A stretch of 64,000 nt of DNA from Nelumbo lutea. Taxonomy: Eukaryota; Streptophyta; Magnoliopsida; Proteales; Nelumbonaceae. Position numbers and translations under genes: made by a program. The notes under the pieces were generated by a model. It was not told the origin of the DNA. It saw only the letters and a program-made list of their open reading frames with translations, and searched no databases. The first letter of the stretch is position 1; every line of letters starts with the position of its first letter. The DNA is taken from contig JAKGHH010000001.1 in NCBI GenBank assembly GCA_022828595.1, positions 123,640,999-123,704,998 on the forward strand, read 5' to 3'. Shown one piece after another: positions 56,804 through 64,000 of this stretch.

Positions 56804-57550
56804 TTTAACTATCTTTTAAGTTGAAGTAAATTATTTAACATAATAATATATCATTGAATATCTCAATATCAATATAATTACTTTTTATTGATAATAATAA
56901 TCTAATATAAATATATCTAATGCATATAAAATTATAGCTAAATTGAAACGGATATAGATATAGGTAACGTTAATGAACTTTAGGCAATTTAACGGAATAA
57001 TGAAGAGGAGGGAGAATCAATGGCATGAGTTGTTGATGGAGAGAGTTAATGGCATAATTAACTAGAAAGAGGAGTGGGAGTTAATTGGTGAATTGATGAT
57101 AGGAGATAAAAGTCTTATAGCTTACTAGACACTTAAGTTATTTTTTTCAATTTTAAAATGAGAAAAATTAAAAAAAAAAACAGAAAAAAAACAAGTGCTT
57201 CTCAAACACAACCAGAAAAAAGATAAACGCTTCTAAAAATAACCAGAAAGTAGGAAAGTGCGGTCCCATTGGGTCCGACAACCCCTAGTTTGGTCACTTC
57301 ACCTCCTCCCCATCTCTCTCTCTCTCCACCCCCAACATCCTTAGGTATTGAGATTATGTAAATAGTTCATCTGAATCTTTCGGACTGGATCTTGGACATC
57401 TAAAGTTCTTGGCCCTATTTATACTCACCCAATTCCATAAAAAAAAAGTTTTAATTCGAGATATTTCGTGACATGCCCAAAGCTTAGCTTTGTCAAACTT
57501 AAGCCCAGGTTGCAGCCTTTAGCATAGGTGCTAAGATGGGCCGAACCCAT
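56804..57550. other. AT-rich intergenic sequence
   Basis: No gene. A-rich stretch near 57168-57192 and a CT-rich run at about 57310-57330. Confidence 0.45.
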
Positions 57551-57558
57551 AATCACCC

Positions 57559-58055
57559 CTAGACCTGTTCATGGGCCGGGTGGCCCAACAGGCCGGCCCG
57601 ACCCCCGGACGGGCGTGAACATGTTTATAGGCCCGCGAGCTTTAACTCGAGCCAAAAAACCCATCCCGCAATAAATCCGAGCTGGGCTCGGGTTTTGTCA
57701 AAATAGCCCGGGCCGGCCTGACCTAAAATTAGACTTAAAATGGGTTGTGATTATGTCCATTTGAATTTTTTTTTTTATTTAAGAATGTAAAACTATGTTT
57801 TAAAACATAAAAGAAAGGGAAAAAAAACCATCTTGTAGGCCCATTGTCCATTTAAATAGAGAAAAAAAAACATTTGAATTTTTAATTCTAATTTAAATAG
57901 GGAAAATTGTAATTTTTTTATTAGGTCAGGCTTCGGGCTTTTTATCAGGGCTGGGCTCGGGCCCAAGTTATAGGCCCGTTGGTCGGGCTCGGGCATAGCG
58001 TATTTCCATTAATGATGAGTAAAGGCCCGGCCCGACCCGGCCCATGAACAGGTCT
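57559..58055. mobile_element. hAT-like MITE with GC-rich inverted ends
   Basis: About 497 bases. The left end is agacctgttcatgggccggg and the right end, read inwards, is agacctgttcatgggccggg. The flanking repeats are aatcaccc (57551-57558) and aatcacca (58056-58063), 8 bp with one mismatch, fitting hAT elements. No ORF. Its right part is duplicated again to the right. Confidence 0.7.
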
Positions 58056-58768
58056 AATCACCACTGCCGTCCCCTTATCCATTACTCATGGGGTTGTAAA
58101 TGGACCAGGCTTGGATTAGATACATCAAAATCCAAATCCAATCCAATTAGCAAAAAGGGGAATCTGAATCCAATTCAAACTCCACTCGGATTTGAAGATC
58201 CCACCTAGTTTGTATTTGAAATCTTACTGAGGGCCCTAATTCCACTCACCCAATTCTATCAATTTTTTTTTTGATTTAAGAATGTAAAATTGTGTTTTAA
58301 AACATAAAAGAAAGGGAAAAAAAACCATCTTGTAGGCCCATTGTCCATTTAAATAGAGAAAAAAGAAAAACCATATGAATTTTTAATTCTATTTGAATAG
58401 GGAAAATTGTATTTTTTTTATTAGGTCGGGCTTCGGGCTTTTTATCAGGGCCGGGCTCGGGCCCAAGTTATAGGCCCGTTGGTCGAGCCGGGCTCGTGCT
58501 CGGGCCTAGCGTATTTCCATTAGTGATGAGTAAAAGCCCGACCCGAGCCCGACCCATGAACATGTCTAATCACCACTGCCGTCCCCTTATCCATTACTCA
58601 TGGGGTTGTAAATGGACCAGGCTTGGATTAGATACATCAAAATCCAAATCCAATCCAATTAGCAAAAAGGGGAATCTGAATCCAATTCAAACTCCACTCG
58701 GATTTGAAGATCCCACCTAGTTTGTATTTGAAATCTTACTGAGGGCCCTAATTCCACTCGCCCAATTC
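57770..58768 (+). repeat. Tandem duplication of about 500 bp
   Basis: 57770-58256 is repeated at about 58267-58768 with few differences and an offset of 497-512 bases. The unit covers the inner and right part of the hAT-like MITE plus about 190 bases of right flank, so the second copy carries a lone right terminus (near 58535-58567). Confidence 0.8.
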
Positions 58769-58851
58769 CATAAAAAAATCGTCATTTCTTTCTTTGTAAT
58801 TATAATTTTATTTAATTATAATTCTATAAATTAATAATTAATTATAATTAT

Positions 58852-59295
58852 AATGACAAAGTAATCACTACAACATAGGGAACGTTTAAGTAAAATATGT
58901 TAACAAATCTTCCAAAATGATAATAGTAATTAGGTTGTCATTCTCCATCCCATAAAAAAACTGTCAATTACATTTTGAAAAAAAATATTAAGATATAATG
59001 GAAAAAAGAAATAGAGAGGCAAGAAATTAAAATATGAAAATGCATGGAAAAACTAAGATGAATGCAAAGCTACAATGAAGCTTTACTAATCAAAGTGCAA
59101 AATAATATTAAAAATAATTTAATAGGTAAACAAAATTATAATGACAATAGTAATTACTACAATATTTAAGTAATATATTTTTTAAAAATTCTTCCAAAAT
59201 TATAATAGTAATTAGGTTGTCGTTCTCCATAGCATAAAAATTGTCCTTTACATTTTGATAAAAAAATAATATATAATGAAAAAAGAAAGAGAAAC
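58852..59295 (+). repeat. Diverged direct repeat, about 280-bp period
   Basis: 58908-59021 and 59186-59295 share cttccaaaat, ataatagtaattaggttgtc, ttctccat and the following A-rich words, with many substitutions. An old tandem duplication in AT-rich DNA. Confidence 0.6.
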
Positions 59296-60706
59296 ACAAG
59301 GAAAAAGAAAAGCATAACTGAGATGAGTGAAATATAAATTCAAAGCAGAGATGAATGAAAAATGAGAAACATATAAAAACAGAGATGAATGCAAAAGTAA
59401 GATGAAACTTTACTAATCAAAATTAAAATAATATTAAATATAATACATTATCGCTTTTTTGAAATCAAAATGACTAAAGTAATAAGTGGTAAAAGATTAT
59501 AATAATATTAAAAACATGAAAGAATAATTATTACAACCTCTTTTACTCACTTTTTCTACACGCATTTGTTTCTATTATACTCTTTCCAAATTGAATGGAG
59601 TCTTGGGGCACATATCTGCGGCACGTTGCTAATGGCAATAGCCGCAATACAAATTATACAATCTCCTGTATCCCCTCCTAATTTTTTTGGTAGAAAATCC
59701 CCTCCTTGTTGAATGAATTTCTACCATGAAAGAGCACAGAATTTTAAATGTTAAGACTTGGAATGAATTTCAACAACCAGTACTACAACCCAATTAGTTT
59801 AACCATTTAAGAATTAAGATAACCTCTCAAGTGTCTTCAACTCATGAGGTAGCAATTATCTAGGGTTTGGGCGGGGTGGACGGGAGAGACCCTGCCCAGC
59901 TCCCCATTACGTGGCCTGGACCCAAATATAATATAGTTAAGATCATAAGATGTCCTTAAATTTGCAGAGGCAACCAGTGGTGTTGACTCAAGCTGACATA
60001 ATCTAAAATTAGCTCAAAACCGAACCAAGATCCTCTTTTTTTTTTTTTTTTGACAGCACAAAATTCACATGCAGTTGTAGGAGAGACGGTACTTGACAGT
60101 CTCAACCTTTGACTCAACAGGGATCTAGCTGGGCCAACTAAAAATATTGAACCGGGTTGATTTAGCTTTAGCCTTTACTAGCAGAGCATCCCACACAGAC
60201 CAGCAGAGTGGAACTTTTCCCAATAAAACTGTAAATGCATTCCATGAAGAGAGAGGTCCGAATTAGTAACCCAACTAATAGATCCACACCCACTCAGACA
60301 CGAGGCTCAGTCTGCCTGAACCCTTTTTCATCTGGCCAAAAACAAAGACACTTGCTTATCTCACAGGCACGCTTTTAGCAAAGCATCTAGGGCAGTTTGG
60401 ATGCAATTTTAAGCACCCATTTTAATTAGATCCAGACCCCACCTAGGGATCTGTGAATCACAAAATCAAACCATCTACATCCGCTACTACCCCCACCACT
60501 GATCATGATTTAAGAGAGCTTATGCAGCACCACACAACATTTAGAACAAGTATTCAATACAATCCTAAAAACGAACTAGGGTCGTCAAAATTCAATTATT
60601 GTTCACCATGAGCTTCATGGTGATTCAATTACAACCCTGCAAACTATAAATAGCTACTGGTACAGAACTACATCCTACAGTTGTGGTGGCATCTGATGAC
60701 TGCAAT
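59296..60706. other. Intergenic and probable 3' UTR of the RBP gene
   Basis: No gene recognised. The part just below 60707 is likely the 3' UTR of the minus-strand RBP gene. A T homopolymer lies at about 60035-60050. Confidence 0.4.
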
Positions 60707-61473
60707 TCAGCTAACCTGCTGTTGGTGGCCACCATATATAGGATAAGCACCATAAGCTGCAGCATACATGCTTGGGTCATGAGGTGGTGGTATAACGTAT
60801 CCATATCCATCATAAACCTGTCCTCCATAGTATGCTCCATTCCATTGATTAACAGGATCAATTCTCATCTGTCAAACCCAGCATATACAAATATCAAGTA
60901 AGAATTACAGTCACAGTCAAGTGAAAATGGTAGCATTAGATTCAATAAATTGGCTCGGAATAGCATTGTACGAAAAGATGAAACGAAAATGGTTACCTTG
61001 TTTGCTGGATTACGACCCCAAGAAAGGCGAACCGTCTGCTTGCCAATGACAATGCCATTCAACTTTTGTAAAGCCTCCTCAGCATTGGTTCTACCAAAAG
61101 ATGTTAACCGGTAACTGGACTGAATGATGGCTGCAGAAGTTTTGAAATCTCACTGCATATATGCAAAAAAATAAGAATAAAAATGGCAGGAGGTGTACCT
61201 GTTCTCGAACTGCACGAAGCCACATCCTTTCCCAACTGGAATTTTTACCGAGATAATCTCACCATACTGAGAAAAAGGTTGCCTGAGATCTTCATCAGTG
61301 ACACTGGGGTCAAGTCCTCCAACAAATATCTACAATGCAACATGAGTTAAAGAGAGCTAAAGGCAGACCAATCTTTGGGCAACAACAAGGGGGAGCTGCA
61401 CTCACTGTTGTGTTAGTAGAATCACCATCAGATTGTCCACCTAGGCCAGATGCATTATTTGGTGCATATCCAC
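60707..61473 (-). CDS. RBP45/RBP47-type RNA-binding protein, last four coding exons (partial)
   Basis: The minus-strand exons are 61473-61406, 61329-61199, 61090-60997 and 60868-60707, all with GT-AG borders and matching phases; the stop TGA is at 60707-60709. Together they encode about 150 residues: a linker (GYAPNNASGLGGQSDGDS), the third RRM with RNP2 IFVGGLDP and RNP1 GKGCGFVQF, then ALQKLNGIVIGKQTVRLSWG, and a Tyr/Gly/Pro-rich tail (NQWNGAYYGGQVYDGYGY, then SMYAAAYGAYPIYGG and HQQQVS). Plant RBP45/47 proteins have three RRMs, bind U-rich and poly(A) RNA, and act in the nucleus and in stress granules. The exons for RRM1 and RRM2 are not in the window. They may lie beyond 64000, across an intron enlarged by a LINE, or may be lost. 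What is visible is intact. Confidence 0.88.
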
Positions 61474-62098
61474 CTACCAAGACCAAAGCTAATTATACAA
61501 AATTGAACAAGACTTTATGTGCAAAAATCCGGATTGGAAGAACCAGCTCAAAAAAAGGGCAAAAGAAATGCATCCTTCCAACTGTAATTTCAATCCAAAG
61601 ATCTAAGACTAAGAACAATGAAAAATATAAAATAACAAACAGAAAACAAAAAAAAAAAGAAAAAAAAAACTTGGATTTTTATATTGCATGCCCAGGTCTA
61701 TCTTAACCCAGAGATAGAAAAGCTCCAAGCAAAGAATGGAACATAAATAGTTAAAGTTGTATACATCTGTAGCAAGGAACTGATTTACTACAAAATAAAT
61801 AAAAACAGACCTGGGCATTTAACCAAGGAAAAAAAAAAAAGATAATTGTACACTTCTCAGCTTCTGCACAAATAGAACTCTTTGATCTGGGAAGAGGGGA
61901 ATTAGTCTGTCTCCATGGTACCTACTCCTGATTTTTCAGCCACTGCGCCACTGCTTTGTAGTCACCTTCTAAAATCAGATAATATAGATTACAGATTTTT
62001 GTAGGGTTGCAACTTGGGTTTGCCTGAGTTAACATTTTACACTGCTTCGGGCTTGGGCCTTCAGGCTGGGCCCATTCAAATTTTGACAAAATCCCAAA
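61474..62098 (-). other. Probable intron of the RBP gene
   Basis: It begins with the acceptor of the exon at 61473 (TTGGTAG). A-rich runs at about 61648-61670 and 61829-61840. No exon recognised; compatible with intron sequence. Confidence 0.45.
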
Positions 62099-62380
62099 TC
62101 AAGCCTGCCCAAGTTGCACCCCTAGATTTTTGCCACCCTTGAGGCCTTGTACAATAGCACTTATTTCTGCCTCTATGGAGTTTCCGCTGCCAATGGGACT
62201 TAAGAATAGAACCACTACATTACCCCATGCATCCCTAAAAGCTCCATCAAACCTCGATGATCCTGGATTTCCCCTGTTGCATCCATCAAATTTCATTTTA
62301 AGTAGACCTTCTTGGGGGAGAGAACAAGAAGTTGAACCTAGAGGGGCTTGGGCAGAAAGGATGCTACTACTATCTTCCAA
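62099..62380 (-). pseudogene. RNase H (RVT_3) domain of the LINE remnant
   Basis: The open frame includes MKFDGCNRGNPGSS (first catalytic Asp), WGNVVVLFLSPIGSG and SIEAEISAIVQGLKGGKNLG (catalytic Glu). In plant LINEs this domain sits at the C-terminus and removes RNA from RNA/DNA hybrids. The last acidic motifs are missing. No host gene function is implied. Confidence 0.65.
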
Positions 62381-62501
62381 TTTCTTCCAATGTCTTCTTC
62401 TGTGAAAGGATCAAACAAATTCAAGGTCTTTACCCAATGCACAACCCTAATTGTAAGCTCAATAATGTTCTCAAAGGCTCTTACTTCATTGCTAAATAGT
62501 T

Positions 62502-63084
62502 GGTCATTTACTAAAATACCCCCTGTAGTTTAAAACACCTATAGTTCACAACCAATTTACTTAATCGACCTTCCATTAGATCGAAGTGGAAAATGACAGT
62601 TTTGGCCTTAGCATCTGTTTGGACCATTAATCTACAGAAAATATAAATGGAAATGTCACTCTTGCCCCTAATAAAACATGAGCAACAACTTTTTTTTGAT
62701 CAATTTTATTCTCTATTCGAAGAAGGAAGACATGTTGCAAATTAATAACCTGGGAATCTGGGATGCACACTGTTCTCTCTTCTTCATTCTGCTGGAACCA
62801 ATATTGTGTGGTAGATCTGAAAATCAAACAATAGTTCATTTTAAAAGCCCAATATGAAGTGCTAGGGTACTTTCAGAATAAAATACTGTAGGCCTATGCC
62901 CTTAAACATTTTCAATTCAGTATAGGTGGTCGAATTACCTTTTTCAGACGACAATATAAAATATTCTTGATAGAAGGTCGATTAAGTAAATCAGTTGCAA
63001 ACTATAGGAGTTTTAGTAAAATGTAAAGTATAGGTAAGGTTTTAGAAAATCTGTGAAACTATAGGGGTGTTTTAGTAAATGACC
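62502..63084. mobile_element. MITE with 9-bp target duplication inside the LINE remnant
   Basis: About 583 bases with inverted ends: ggtcatttactaaaatacccc on the left and ggtcatttactaaaacaccc read inwards from the right, plus inner inverted words (ttaatcgaccttc / gaaggtcgattaa). It is flanked by ctaaatagt(t) at 62492-62501 and 63084-63093. The 9-bp duplication suggests a Mutator-like element. Non-coding. Confidence 0.75.
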
Positions 63085-63125
63085 CTAAATAGTTTCTCAT
63101 TCTTTTCTTCCCAAATTGTCCATAG

Positions 63126-63170
63126 GATGGCCTAATACCATTGCAAAGAAAGCAAAGGTATTAGGCCATC
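63126..63170. repeat. Perfect 14-bp hairpin
   Basis: gatggcctaatacc (63126-63139) and its exact reverse complement (63157-63170) are separated by 17 bases. It lies in the LINE remnant, next to AT-rich sequence that does not look like LINE. Confidence 0.7.
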
Positions 63171-64000
63171 TTTTTTCTTTATATCCTCGTCCTTTACAAA
63201 AACCCCTAAACTAGGGGTACAATCAAATCGACCTCTAATTGAATAGTTCGGGATCAAGTTCAATTAAACTCAATTCAAGATTTATTCTAATTGAGTTCAA
63301 ATCTCAAGGTAAGCTCGATTAGTTATTCGAACTCGAGCTCAGCCATAAAGAGTTCGGGTCAAAATCTCACAAGCCTTGCCCCATTAATATTAATATTAAT
63401 ATATTATGATAATATATTATATTAAACAGAAAAAATAGATACAATCCAAAAATGATAGGTGACAAGACGGCACCTAGCAAAACAAAGCAAAATTAGCTTT
63501 GATCTAGAAAACATAGGCTGAACCAAAAATTGAAAGAGATTACACAGACTGAATTTTCCAACACATTCCAGAAATTCTCCCCCAAATCTTATGTACTGGC
63601 TTGATCAAAATATGGGAGCACCCAAACCCATTCCACTACTAGTTTCCCCACCCTCCAGTAATTTTAGCTGTCTTCGAACAGCCTTCTATTTCTTTCATTC
63701 CACAGAACCCAGCACACATCAAAGGGAATACAGCTTCATACTCCTTGCTTTCCTGCTTCCTCTAAATCTTGGCCAAGAAAATTTCTGCCATTGACCTTGG
63801 CTGAAACACTCTTTGCCCGAATAGAGAGGAGTAGAATTTCCAAATGATTTGTGTAGTCTTACAATAGAAGAATAAGTGAAAAAAGTCTCTTTTTTTATTA
63901 TCAATAAGTGAAGAACAGACTCTTCATTCGAACAGCATAAACCCCAGAAATTTGCTAAGGAAAATCCCCTGCTTTTTAAGTGATCAACTGTTAGAATACT

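Larger units (their letters stand above)
62099..64000 (-). mobile_element. LINE remnant (zinc-binding and RNase H parts)
   Basis: Minus strand, right to left. 63980-63640 resembles the zf-RVT region of plant LINEs (LKSRGFSLANFWGLCCSNEE, then after a shift QIIWKFYSSLFGQRVFQ). About 63120-63085 has AILWTIWEEKNEKLF, a block usual between zf-RVT and RNase H. After the MITE at 62502-63084 the frame goes on, and 62350-62099 has LLKMKFDGCNRGNPGSSRFD and SIEAEISAIVQGLKGGKNLG, an RVT_3-type RNase H with Asp and Glu motifs. It lies in the same strand as the RBP gene, presumably in its intron. The copy has stops and shifts and its left part (endonuclease, RT) is not in the window. Confidence 0.65.

Overview
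The window is nuclear DNA of a flowering plant. The evidence is GT-AG introns, TATA boxes and polyadenylation signals, genes of plant-only families (a DUF1645 protein, an RBP45/47-type RNA-binding protein, a MAP70 fragment), and a large load of plant-type Ty1/copia and Ty3/gypsy (Tat-like) LTR retrotransposons, MITEs and a LINE remnant. Species cannot be told from what is here. At least two thirds of the window is transposon-derived. I saw no rRNA or tRNA gene and no CRISPR array.

Layout. 1-5934 is a pile-up at the left edge. A copia element (D1, +) sits inside an inverted relative (D2, -), which sits inside a Tat-like gypsy element (F, +). 7038-8141 is an intact single-exon DUF1645 gene with promoter and poly(A) signals. 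8575-20470 is a complete but dead 11.9-kb Tat-like gypsy element (E, -). It has paired LTRs, a 5-bp target duplication, gag-protease-RT-RNase H-second RNase H-integrase, a spliced antisense ORF with its own TATA box, and a foreign solo LTR inside integrase. 20471-28900 is low-copy sequence peppered with MITEs; it holds an OCRE-like exon and a small intact lysine-rich gene (27584-27931, -). 28800-35540 holds a broken MAP70 fragment and a gypsy gag-protease remnant with a 3' LTR, bracketed by a short inverted repeat. 36784-56798 is a three-level nest of copia elements: C (-) split by A (+), split in turn by B (-), each with an identifiable target duplication. 56799-60700 is AT-rich, with a hAT-like MITE and tandem duplications. 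60707-61473 holds the last four coding exons of an RBP45/47-type gene (-). The sequence upstream of those exons (61474-64000) is filled by a LINE remnant that is itself cut by a MITE with a 9-bp duplication.

How the parts relate. Only three host genes look functional: DUF1645, the YBL028C/LLPH-like gene and the RBP gene. All retroelement ORFs are broken. Many of their stops lie where the family has Gln, Trp or Arg codons (CAG/CAA, TGG, CGA), the pattern expected from deamination of methylated cytosine in silenced copies. By eye, LTR divergence falls from the outermost copia element (C) to the innermost (B), matching the nesting order.

I found no evidence of a new molecular system. The most informative structures are the nested insertions, the antisense genes of the Tat-like elements, and the captured MAP70 piece with a retained intron. 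All boundaries were read by eye from terminal motifs, paired LTRs and target duplications; family names come from recognised motifs, not database searches.
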